Source: Turnera subulata (Eukaryota > Streptophyta > Magnoliopsida > Malpighiales > Passifloraceae). From it: a DNA stretch of 64,000 nt. The stretch spans positions 146,881-210,880 of the forward strand of contig JAKUCV010001054.1 in NCBI GenBank assembly GCA_028386065.3. The letters are read 5' to 3'. Position numbers and translations under genes: made by a program. This document shows, in pieces, positions 35,597 through 46,621 of the stretch; position 1 is the stretch's first letter; every line of letters begins with the position of its first letter. A model generated the notes under the pieces. It searched no databases. It was given only the letters and a program-made list of their open reading frames with translations, and was not told where the DNA came from.

Positions 35597-37329
35597 TGAG
35601 TAAATAGTTTTTTATGTCCTTCCACTTTCTCAATTTCGCATTTATTGTCCCTCTTCGTTTAATTTCACTTATGTTGTCCCTCAACTTACAATTTACCCGG
35701 TCACCCTAACCAATTTACAGGTTATAGGGGGTTGATTGTCGTGGTACTGACACGTGTCATGTGGGGGTCAATAGGCTGCTATTTTTAATTTTTTTCTAAA
35801 TTTAATTTCTAAAAATCCTTATTTATATTATTAATTTTTTCAAAACTAAATATTAATTTTTTGAGAAAGCGAAAAAATTGCAAAAAAATGCAATTTTTCC
35901 ATTGTTTATTTTTGTATCCCTAATCTGTCCAAAATTTTTTGGAATTAAATAAATTGTTTTTTAATTTATTATTTAGGTAAGAAGCTTACTCCTAACCGTT
36001 GGATTAAAAAGATTAAACAAATCACCCCCCAATCCAGACAATCAACCAATCTTTCGTGAAACAAAGCCAACCGTTGACGCTTTCTTCATCAACCCAACTC
36101 ATTGAAATCCAGAAACCCATTTCTTTGACAGCAAACAAAACACAATAAATCTACTACTGACACTAGTGGCGAGATTAAAGCGGGCGGCGGCGACGACCGT
36201 ATATACCATGCAACCATCTTGGAGTCTCCTTCCTCCCATCGCTCACGACTACCAGATCGGCATAACAATTCACATTATGGATGTGGTTGTGGATCTAGAT
36301 CAGTTCAAAAGGTAGAGCTCGGGATCTGTCTCCTCCCTTGGTGGTTGTTTTGCCTTTCTTTGTCGGTGGGGATGCCTCCCTTTGCTCGGGAACAGTTCAC
36401 AACCGAAGCCGGCGCCGGCACCACCACCTCCCCCAACTTTATTCCCCTTGCACGAACCCAAGGCTAAGATTTAAATCAAGGTTGTCAATGCCTCATCTGT
36501 TTATCATACAAAATGAGAAAATAGATGGGACTTTTTTTCTTTTATTTTCTGCACCAATAATGTTTATTTGTTGTTTCCCCAGAGAATTTAAAGATCTTGA
36601 TGAAGATGATTATCTACTGCTACTAGACAATAATGTTGTTCACAGTCGACCAAAGGTACTTGCCTCTGTCTTCTATGTCCCGCATAATTTCTCTTGCCAA
36701 TTTTGTTATGTCATTTACTTCGTTTATATAATGATTCAAAATTTTCTAGGAGAGAAAGAGATTCAATCGTCTGCGGAAAGCCCAGAAGGATGCAGATCAG
36801 GACGCTTTTGGCCTTTCCAGTAAGGAGTTTGATAACAGCCATGGCCAGAGTGCTGAGGAGAGGCTTAAGCACAGTTTATTTCGTTATGGGTTGTGTTAGC
36901 TTCTGGATGAAGAAGCTTGAAGGGTGGTGGCGGCGTTTTGTTATGTTGTGTTGAAGAGATCCCTAGGTTATTTGTGAAATCTAAAGGATGAAAAATAATA
37001 CGACGTCATTTTATTATTCCAAACTTCCCTCCCAAAGATGTTTAGTGCGTAGGTCCACTATAAACAAATAATAAAAATAATTTATTTTGTTTAACGATTG
37101 TTTCAGAAATTAAATTTTGACAAAAAAAAGAAAATAAATTAAAAATAGTAAAAAGTGGGCTCCCACTTGACACGTGTCAGCACCGTAGTCAGTAACCTGC
37201 TGTAGAGGGTGAAAAGAACAACATGGCCCGGTAAACTGAGAGTTTAGGGACATCATGAGTGAAATTAAATAAACAAGGACAACAAATGCGAAATCGATAA
37301 AGTGTAAGGACAGAAAAAGCTATTTACTC
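35597..37329. mobile_element. Pack-MULE (Mutator-like element carrying gene fragments)
   Basis: A 1733-base unit with long terminal inverted repeats: 35597-35759 and, inverted, 37168-37329. Both start GAGTAAATAG from the outer edge and end in the palindrome TGACACGTGTCA, with similarity along the whole arm. Identical 9-base duplications CATCCTAAA flank it (35588-35596 and 37330-37338), the hallmark length of the Mutator superfamily. No transposase is present. The centre holds host-like exonic sequence (see 36583-36899) and a GC-rich stretch of unknown origin (about 36180-36470). Confidence 0.88.
36583..36899 (+). pseudogene. Captured gene fragment resembling the N-terminal region of SPT6, with an intron
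   Basis: Two exon-like blocks in one continuous reading. The first (36583-36655, after a TTTCCCCAG acceptor) encodes FKDLDEDDYLLLLDNN...SRPK. A GT-AG intron follows (36656-36749, ending TTTTCTAG). The second block (36750-36899) encodes RKRFNRLRKAQKDADQD...SAEERLKHSLF. The acidic LDEDDY, the Arg/Lys-rich RLRKAQKDAD and the AEE+LK+SLF phrases in this order resemble the region near the N-terminus of the transcription elongation factor SPT6. The similarity ends near 36885 and a stop follows. Keeping the intron shows capture at DNA level, typical of Pack-MULEs. The parent assignment is from memory of the family. Confidence 0.6.
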
Positions 37330-37498
37330 CATCCTAAAGATACTAATATACCATATAAGATAAGAGTTTGTAAGGTGCCAAAAAGAGGCCAATGTAACAA
37401 GAGATTTGTTGGAGAGAACGAGGATATGCAAAAGAAATATCTTGTAAGCTTGATAGATTTTCTTCTAATGCTTTGGAAATGAGTATGGGAGGCTTAGC

Positions 37499-37988
37499 TG
37501 TTGGGGAAACTCGGGTAATTTCCCCACTACAACAAACTAGTAAATTGAACTGAATCTATAATTCCCAGGACTCACTTGGACAGTATTTTAATTCATAACC
37601 TATACCCGACAAAGACGGCTTAGTCAGCCAACAAATAGAACAAGGCGGCTTTGCCAGCCAACAAAGAGATAAGGCGGCTTAGCCGGCCAATGTTGAATAC
37701 TAAACAAATACGGAAAATAAAGGCGGAATAATAAAAGAAGAACACACTCAAAAATTGATAACGGAGTTCAGCCAATTTTGCCTACGTCTCCGGAGCACCA
37801 CTAGAAAAGGGCCTGCTCTTTTTAATAAAAGAAGAGTATTTAGTACAATTGTTAGGATACAATGTACTCTAATTTTGGGATGATTCTAAAGAGGGGTAAG
37901 GGGTCTTATTTATAGCATTTTCCAACCCCTCACTTCCACTTCCTAAGAGATGTGGGATACAAAACCACACCACACCACTATTTCAACA
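37499..37988 (-). repeat. Tork 3' LTR
   Basis: 490 bases, TGTTG...CAACA. Compared with the 5' LTR it lacks about 110 bases after GAATTGAACTGA and keeps an extra short segment (GGGATACAAAACC) near its other end. Confidence 0.9.
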
Positions 37989-38090
37989 ATCTCCACCTGG
38001 TGTTTTTGTAGTCCCACCAAATCTCTATCTTCTCAATCAAATAAAGAACAGCCTCTATGGTGCTTTCAACTTGCGCCATTTGGCGCCAAT

Positions 38091-41000
38091 TCAAATGTGC
38101 AGGATATTGACCAAGTCTAAACAATGTTCAAACTTGGCCCTTGTCACCACCTTGGTCATCATATTTGCAGGATTCTCTGTAGTCAAAATCTTCTAGAGAA
38201 GTATCTCTTCTTCTTCAAGAATCTCCCGCACAAAATGATAGCGAACATCAATGTGCTTCATCCGTGCATGAAAGACTTGATACTTCGCTAAATGAATGGC
38301 GCTCTAACTGTCAGAATATACTACAAGTTGTTTCTGACCAACCCCCAAGTCTTTGAGCAATCCATAAAGCCAAATTGCCTCCTTCACAGCTTCTATAATA
38401 GCCATATACTCTGCCTCTGTTCTAGACAAAGCCACCGTTGACTGTAAAGTGGACTTCCAACTAATAGGGGCTTTGCTAAAGTGAACAATAGCTCGTCGTC
38501 GATCTTTGCTTATCCAAATCTCCTGCATAGTCAAAATCATAATATCCAACCGCTCCTTGACCAAGTGATTCATCCCGCTCAAACATTAAGCCAACGTCTA
38601 CGATGTCTTTGATATACCGAAGAATCCATTTCACAGCTTGCCAATGACCTCTGCCAGGATCATGCATGTATCTACTCACAACACTAACAGCTTGTGAAAT
38701 ATCCGATCTCGTACATAGCATTGCATACATCAAGCTTCCAACTACATTGGCATAAGGGACTTTTGCCATGTACTCTCGTTCTTCATCTGTCTGCGGAGAT
38801 AACTAGCTGCTAAGCTTCAAATGAGGAGTAAGCGGAGTACCTATAGGTTTTGACCCTTCATTCACGCCAAAACATTGTAGTACTTTCTTTAAATACTCTT
38901 TTTGTGTCAGCCAAAGCTTGCCTCCCTCTCTGTCTCTACTTATCTCCATGCCGAGAATCTTCTTGGCTTCTCCCAAATCTTTCATTTCGAACTCTCTACT
39001 CAACTGAGCCTTCAACTTGTCAATTTCAACTTGGCTCTTTGCAGCTATTAGCATATCATCAACGTATAAGAGTAGATAGATGTAGGACCCATCTTGTACT
39101 CTTCTCAAATACACACAATGGTCGTATTTGATCCTTGTGTACTTCTGATCCAACATAAACTTGTCAAATCGTTTATACCACTGTCTTGGTGATTGTTTCA
39201 AACCGTACAACGACTTGTCTAGTTTGCACACCCAATTTTCTTTACCAGCAACTTTGTATCCATCGAGTTGAGTCATATAGATTTCCTCCTTCAAGTCACC
39301 GTGTAAGAATGCAGTCTTCACATCAAGTTGAGCTAGCTCCAAATTCAATTATGCTACCAAGGCTAACAGAATTCTAATTGAGGAATGCTTCACAACTGGA
39401 GAAAATACCTCATTATAATCAATTCCCTCCTTCTTAGCGTAGCCTTTAGCCACCAATCTTACCTTGTAGCGAACATTAATTTTGTTAGGAAATCCTTCTT
39501 TCTTAGCAAATACCCATTTGCATCCAATTGCCTTCTTTCCCTTTGGTAGTTGTGTCAACTTCCATGTTTTGTTCTTCTAAAGAGATTCCATCTCCTCCTC
39601 CATTGCCTCTTTCCAACTGCTACTTTCAGAACTCCGAATGGCTTCTAAAAAAGTGGAAGGAACATCATCAATGACTGGAAGTGTATAGGACACCGTTTCA
39701 AAAAGACGTTCTGGTTTTCTCCTTGCTCGTCTTGGTCTACTAGTGGCAATTGACTCGAACTGCTGCGTAGGTTCTTGGGTCGGGACCTCTTCTTCATCTG
39801 ACTCTTCCTCTGTCAATGGAGAGTCACCATTGGTGCTCTTAGCTGGGATCACCATAGTAGGCTCAAACTCCACTTGCTTTGATACACACTCCACCTGCTG
39901 TAAAGTACCACCGGCTTCATCTAGATTTACCTTAGTCAACATGGCAGATTTATCAAAGGTAACATCCCTGCTGATAATAGTCTTCTTTGCCTCTAGACAC
40001 CAAAGACGGTATCCCTTCACTCTAACATTAAGACCTATAAATAGAGCCTTCTTTGCTCGTGGATCTCACTTTGATTCATTCACATGGTAGTATGCAGCGG
40101 AGCCAAATACACGTAAAGAATCATAATCTGTAGCAGGTTTTCCAGACCATACCTCCAAGGGAGTCTTGCCACCTAAAGCAGAATGTGGCAACCGATTAAC
40201 AAGATGTTGAGCATATGTCACAGCCTCAGCCCAAAAATTTCTGTCTAGCCCAGTATTAGACAGCATACAACGAACTTTCTCCACTAATGTCTTGTTCATA
40301 CGCTCTGACACCCCGTTCTGCTGTGGTGTTTTTCTGACTATGAAGTGTCGAACTATACCACAATCTTGGCATATCTTCAAGAAAGGATCACTCTTATATT
40401 CTCCACCATTGTCTGTTCGGAGAACTTTAATCTTCCTTCCTGTCTGGTTCTCAACCTGAGTTTTCCATTTAAGGAAAATCCCAAGCACTTCATCCTTCTT
40501 CTTCATTGTAAACACCCATATTCTTCTGGAAAAATCATCAACAAAAGTGACAAAATAGTGTCTACCTCTAAGAGATGGGGTCTTGGCTGGTCCCCACACA
40601 TCTGAATGCACATAGTCCAAAATCTCCTTGGTATCATGGATAGTAGTGCCAAACTACACTCTTTGTTGTTTTCTCAGAACACAATGCTCACAAAATTCCA
40701 ATTGGCAAGTCTTCGTACCTTTTAACAATCCCTGCTTGGCAAGAATCTGCAAGGATTTTTCACCAGCATGTCCCAAACGCATATGCCACAGCTTCGTTGC
40801 CTCTGTATCGTTCTTGCTTCCAGAATTTACTGTTGCAACTGCCCCAATTACTGTACTACCTTGATAGTAATACAGATTATTCTTCCTCACACCTTTTAAC
40901 ATCACCAATGCTCCTGACGTTGCTTTAAGAATTCCATCTCGGATAGTAACAACTAGGCCTTTTGATTCTAAGGCCCCCAAAGAAATGAGAATCTTCTTCA

Positions 41001-42117
41001 ACTCTGGAATATATCGAACATCTCTAAAAATTCTGGTGGATTCATCATGATTTTTCAGCTTGATTGAACCTATCCCGACTGTTTTACATAGATTGTCATT
41101 GCCCATAAAAACAACCCCGCCATTAAGCTCTTTAAGGTCAAAGAACCATTTCCGAATAGGGCACATATGGTAGGTGCAACCAGAATCCAAAATCCACTCA
41201 TCAACGTGTGATGTTGAAGGTGAAACAACTAAAGAAGTGTCTGACTCTGCATCACTCTTGCATTCTGCAACATTTGCATCTTGTGGAGTCTTTCCCTTCT
41301 TTTTCAACTTCGGACAGTCTTTCTTCCAATGCCCTTTCTCATGACAAAAGGCACACTCATCTTTGGCAACTTTGCTTCTTGACTTGGATCTTCCTCTTCT
41401 CCCCTTTGAATGGCCTTACTGTCATCCTTTAGCCACTAAGGCTTCATCTGCTGTAGGTACTTTGTTCTTCACTTTATCTTGTTATCTTAACTCGTGACTG
41501 TACAATGCAGAACATACAGACTCTAACGATACATTCTCCTTCCCATGAAGTAGCGTAGTCTCCAGGTGCTCGAATTCATCGGGAAGAGAAGATAGCAGCA
41601 TCAAAACCAAGCCTTCATCTTCAAATTTAACATCTAAATTTAGCAGGTCTGCTACTAATTTTTTAAACAAAGTGATGTGTTCATTCATCGTAGAACCTGG
41701 TCGATACTCGAACCGGAACAATCTCTTCTTCATCAGAAGCTTATTCTGACCACTCTTCTTCAAGAAGGTGTCTTCCAATGCCTTCCATAGTTTATGTGCA
41801 GAAACTTCATCTTTGAATGCATATTTCTGCTCCCTGGACAAACACGATCGAATTGTTCCGCATGCCAACTTGTTTATGTCGGCCCACTCCTTGTCACTGA
41901 TATCATCAGGTTTCTCTTGTTCAATAGCAACATCAAGTCCCTGCTAGAATAGTGAGTCAAAAACCTCACACTGCCGCATGCCAAAATGACCGTTACCATC
42001 AAATATCTCCACAACAAGCTTTAAACTAGATACTGGGATCCTCGACCATCTGGATGTGGAAGCCATCTCTCCTGACTGTGTACCTGATGTAGCCTGTTTT
42101 GAACCTGCTTCCGCCAT
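38091..42117 (-). pseudogene. Tork gag-pol polyprotein, inactivated
   Basis: The start is the ATG at 42117 (MAEAGSKQATSG). Gag follows, ending in a CCHC knuckle CAFCHEKGHWKKDC (about 41313-41355). Then come protease (WILDSGCTYHM, about 41175-41205), an HHCC zinc finger (about 40670-40790), an integrase core (HSDVWGP, DDFSRR, RTDNGGEY, PQQNGVSERMN; 40066-40620), RT (QLDVKTAFLHGDL; LLLYVDDML near 39050-39075) and RNase H with the usual terminal SAIHLAKY...HI. The stop is at 38091-38093. Internal stops (for example 41943-41945) and frame breaks between 41480 and 38300 prevent a full-length protein. Most domains are still easily readable, so decay is moderate. Confidence 0.93.
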
Positions 42118-42188
42118 TATAAAATCAAAAGATAGTATTCAACAATTTCAAATATCCCAAAGGACGAACCTTCAGCTCCACTACCACT

Positions 42189-42779
42189 TGTTGGGGAAAC
42201 TCGGGTAATTTTCCCACTACAACAAACTAGTGAATTGAACTGATTCGATATTTCCTAGGAAAGATGGCCTAACCTATCTCCTTAGACAGAATTATCATTC
42301 CAAGATAAATCCCCAAGAAAGACTGGAGGAACAATGATTCACTTAAAACCTAGCCTCCTAGACATGATTCACTTGCACAGTATTTTAATTCACAACCTAT
42401 ACCCGACAAAGGCGGCTTAGCCGACCAACAAATAGAACGAGGCGGCTTTGCCAGCCAACAAAGAGATAAGGCGGCTTAGCCGGCCAATGTTGAATACTAA
42501 ACAAATAAACAAATGCGGAAAATAAAGGCGGAATAATAAAAGAAGAACACACTCAAAAATTGATAACGGAGTTCGGCCAATTTTGCCTACGTCTCCGGAG
42601 CACCACTAGAAAAGGGCCTGCTCTTTTTAATAGAAGAAGAGTATTTAGTACAATTGTTAGGATACAATGTACTCTAATTTTGAGATGATTCTAAAGAAAG
42701 GTGAGAGGTCTTATTTATAGCATTTTTCAACCCCTCACTTCCACTTCCTAAGAGATGTCACCTCACCACTATTTCAACA
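42189..42779 (-). repeat. Tork 5' LTR
   Basis: 591 bases with the same ends as the 3' LTR. It directly abuts the right target duplication TTAGC. Confidence 0.9.
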
Positions 42780-42784
42780 TTAGC

Positions 42785-44453
42785 TTTGTAGTATTTTGTG
42801 TATTATAAAAATCTCCAATATGTCTTCTTATTTAAAATTTCAAATAGTAGAATTCTTTTGAATAAAAAGTGAACAATTTTTGGAGGACATTGTTGTAAGA
42901 AAAATTTTGAAAAACAAAAATTGAAAATATATCAATTAATCTTTATCGAAACAAATCTTGGATATGAATCTTCCAATTTCTCTCCTAGAAAATTATTCCA
43001 AAATTATTAAAATCTCATAAAATGTACCCAAAAAAATCTCATAAAAATTACCCCATAATTCTTTTTAAATCAGACAATTATAAATTTGGAAGTGAATCTG
43101 TAATTCTTTCCATCAAATATTGTTAGAAACTAATTAATACTGACTTGATGCATAAGTTTAGAGAATCAACTCAAAAGAATTGTTTCTTAGAAAATATCAA
43201 TTTAGACATTATAAAAAAGATTTTCTAAATTTATTTATTAACTATCAAAATTTTAAATATTAGTGTTCTTTTTTTGATGGTGTGTCTTAGAGCACAAGAT
43301 AAAAAAAAAAATCCTTGAAAAAATACCAAAAATTTGCATATTGTAAGGAAAGCAAACTGATTGTACAAAGTGCGAGAATATTTGATACAAGTGATTTAAA
43401 TTTGAGACGGTTGACTTTTTGGTTATGTGATATGTCTGTCTTTAGAATTTTTTTGGGCACCCATTGGACGATTCAATCCTTAAACAATGTATATTTGGTT
43501 ATACGCATCACTTTTTTTTTTTGGTTATACGCATCATTTCATGGGTTCAAAGAGTGGAAATTCATCAAACTTACCAATGATATATATATGCCTTTAAATT
43601 TTAAACCAAGTCACAACGAGATGTTAAGCGATTTGGAAACCGCTTCTACGTTGGAAAATTTTGGACGAAATGAAGAAAGTTTTGGAAACTGATGATTGTA
43701 TTTCCATTTGCACAGCTGTTTTATTGAACATTTAGAGCCTTGACATAATTTGTTGACGATTTGTCAACATCTTTGTGGGACGAAAACAAAAAAAAAAAAC
43801 CAATACAAACAAAGGTATAGTTTTTTTTTTTTTGAAGGGTGACAAACAAAGATTTAGTTAAAACCTACAGATATGGTTGTTTTCTCTTTTCCGGTCCAAA
43901 AGGTTGTATCTTTTTCCTTTTTTTTCTTGCTTCCACTATTAAAAATTAAAAGATATGGTGGTTGAAGGTGACGATAAATGGAAAATGATTTGGAACAAGA
44001 AGATACAACTAATGAATTAATGATTCCTGCCTGAAATTCCAGTCAGATTCACGATAACTGGAGAAAAAACAGTGAAAGTCCAACAAAGAGAATAACTGTT
44101 TGTTAAAAACGGGGGGCAACTTTGGGTAACACAATAAAATCGGACATAATTGTAATTAATTGCGCATAATACGACCCAAGATATAACCCCAACCCCGTTA
44201 TAAGGCACTCTTGTCTTCTCGGACAAACCCACACAAACTGCATTTTTTAACGTTAGGAGCCATTGTTGTAATACAAACAGAGAGAGAGAGAAACCCTCTC
44301 TGTTTCTGTTTGTCTCTGTTCTGTTTTTTCCCCTCTCTATCCCCCTGTCTTTCTCTCTAAAACCCCTCCATTTTTAGGGAGAGATATATATATATATAAC
44401 GTTTCATTTGGATTTTTAGATCAAACCCAGGTCTTCTGCGGCAGAAAGGAATC
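42785..44453. other. AT-rich spacer and upstream region of the amidotransferase gene
   Basis: No coding region is recognisable. It holds a 16-base duplication separated by ten bases of mostly T (43495-43510 and 43521-43536). The last 200 bases form a CT/GA-rich leader with a short (TA)n run (44383-44397) just before the start codon at 44454. Confidence 0.6.
44199..44206 (+). promoter_or_regulatory. Candidate TATA box of the amidotransferase gene
   Basis: TTATAAGG about 250 bases upstream of the ATG, followed by a CT-rich leader. Position and composition only. Confidence 0.4.
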
Positions 44454-46621
44454 ATGGGTGGCAAGAGATTTGCAGTTCTTTTGTGCGCGGAGGACTCAGA
44501 ATATGTGAAGAAGATGTACGGGGGTTACTTTGGGGTTTTTGTGCAAATGCTGGGGGAGGAGGGGGAGACGTGGGATATGTTCAGGGTGGCAGGGGGAGAG
44601 TTCCCTGACGACGAAGAGATTAAGGCATTTGATGGGTTTGTGATCACTGGGAGCTGCAGTGATGCTCATGGGGACGATGCTTGGATCTGTAAGCTCCTGA
44701 TGTTGTTAAAGAAATTGGATTCCATGAAGAAGAAAATCCTTGGCATTTGCTTTGGACACCAGGTTTTATTCCTTTTCCTCTATTTTCTTTCTTTCTATGT
44801 TATATACCTATCCTTGTTACATTAATGAGTTCTCGATTTCTTTCCTTGGATTGAAAATTTGTTTCTATATATAGATATGATCAGTGCTTTAAAACACTGT
44901 AAACAAAATTTCTCATTTCGTTTTCGCCGACCTTTCACTCAAGGTTAGTGATCGCTGTAATTTCGGTTCCTCCAAACATTTTTGCCTTTTCGGTTGTCCT
45001 GACTCCTAAGCCCAAGATGACTTGGTTATAACAGTCTTTTTCAATGATTTATTTACTGCTAAAAAGGAGGCTATAATAATGCTTTATTTCAACTACTAGA
45101 TTGAAATTGGGAAGTTTTCTGAATATTGTAAGTGCTGACTAATTAGAACTCGAAGGAGTCAGATACAGCTGTTGTGTGGCGCATTTTAGTAGATACAAAA
45201 CAAGTGGACCAGTCACATTAAAACTTCTATTAATGAATGACCTACACTATTCACCATATATTCCAAGTGATGCTGGTTTTCGACAGTCAATTGGTCCCCA
45301 ATGATTCTACTTGATAGTTCATCATGGTCGACGTGGGTACAGTTTCCCGCGGATTTGGTTGGCCGTAGATTCTTGGTTGACAAATTGGGACCTCATCCCA
45401 GTTCCTTTTTGCCTTGAGCAACCTTCTCATACCCTCTAGATCCTGCCTATGTTATATGGATGGATCTTATACTATTTCCACGACATCACTAAGACAGTAT
45501 TATCTTACCACCGAACAGCTAATCCATGATATACTTTTGGAAAAATTGTTGAGATATGCATAGGATCAAACTATTGCTGACGTTGCACATCCAATTTTAA
45601 CGTTCAGTCTTCATCTTCGTTTTTTTTTTGTCCTGCAATGCCAATCAATTTCCCCTTTGAGCCCTACGCATTAGGTTGGTGTGCAGTTGGATAGGCATCA
45701 AGGGAGGTGGACAGATTTTTGCTTCTGATAATTTAACACGTGCTCCTGCTACTTTCCACTAGATTTATCAGCCACATTAAAAATCTTGTAACAGTGCCAG
45801 CTCTAACGTGGACAAAAGCAAATGTGTAGCCACATATATAGTCTATCATTGCATGATTGGTGTGGTAGATAATAAGATCCGTCAGCAGATACATGAGCCC
45901 ACATAATCGAGACAAAACCCTTTTGATATATATTGCCAAATCATTTGCTTGTTTTTTTCATGTGAGAAACCATGTTTTTATCAGATTCTCTGCCGTGCAC
46001 TTGGAGGAAAGACGGGAAGGGCAAGTTCAGGGTGGGACATGGGGATCACAAAAATTCACTTCCCCCCATCATCAGCTAAGCTATTCCAGCTCCAGGCAAT
46101 AAAAATGCCTACCTTGCTTTCTTTGATCGAATGCCACAGGGATGAGGTTTGTTTACCTTTAAAAACAAACTCAAATCACTTACTGTTTAGCAAATTAAGT
46201 TTCATCTGCTCATGGCCAAACTTGTTCTAACCTCCTAACTGAATGATGTGATAGGTCAAGGAACTACCTCCAAAGGCAGAGGTGATTGCATGGTCGGACA
46301 AAACGGGGATCGAGATGTTTAGGTATGGTGACCACATCATGGGCATACAGGGTCACCCTGAGTACACCAAAGACATTCTCCTCCACTTGATTGATCGTCT
46401 TCTCGAACGCAATATGATTATGGTATTCAATTTTTCCCCTTTCTGCTAATTCTCATGGTCTTAATTAGATTGAATAATTAGAAGACTGATTATGGAACCA
46501 ATTTTATTATTTTTTTTATTTGCAGGAGGCGTTTGCTGATGAGGTCAGAGCCAATTTGGATTTACAAGAAGCTGATAATGAGGCATGGAGGAATTTGTGC
46601 AACAAATTTCTCAAGAGTTAG
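44454..46621 (+). CDS. Class I glutamine amidotransferase-like gamma-glutamyl peptidase (GGP type)
   Basis: Four exons: 44454-44762, 45985-46146, 46255-46422 and 46526-46621. All junctions are GT-AG and phase 0, giving 244 residues, the usual length for this family. The GATase nucleophile is Cys99 in GICFGHQ at the end of exon 1; His191 and Glu193 in GIQGHPEY (exon 3) complete the triad. The N-terminal YVKKMYGGYFGVFVQMLGEEG and DGFVITGS are typical of plant cytosolic gamma-glutamyl peptidases, which remove gamma-Glu from glutathione conjugates in glucosinolate, camalexin and related sulfur metabolism. The true substrate is not readable from sequence. Intron 1 is 1.2 kb and the others are about 100 bases. 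No frame damage. A short reading-through frame past exon 1 is intronic. Confidence 0.93.

Larger units (their letters stand above)
37499..42779 (-). mobile_element. Complete Ty1/copia (Tork/Tnt1-type) element
   Basis: 5281 bases flanked by a perfect 5-base duplication TTAGC (37494-37498 and 42780-42784). On the minus strand: 5' LTR, primer binding site (about 42173-42186, TGGTAGTGGAGC), gag-protease-integrase-RT-RNase H, a polypurine tract next to CAGGTGGAGAT (about 37989-37999) and the 3' LTR. The RNase H phrase ANVVGSLMYAMLCTRSDISQAV is typical of Tnt1-94-like proteins, hence Tork. Confidence 0.93.
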
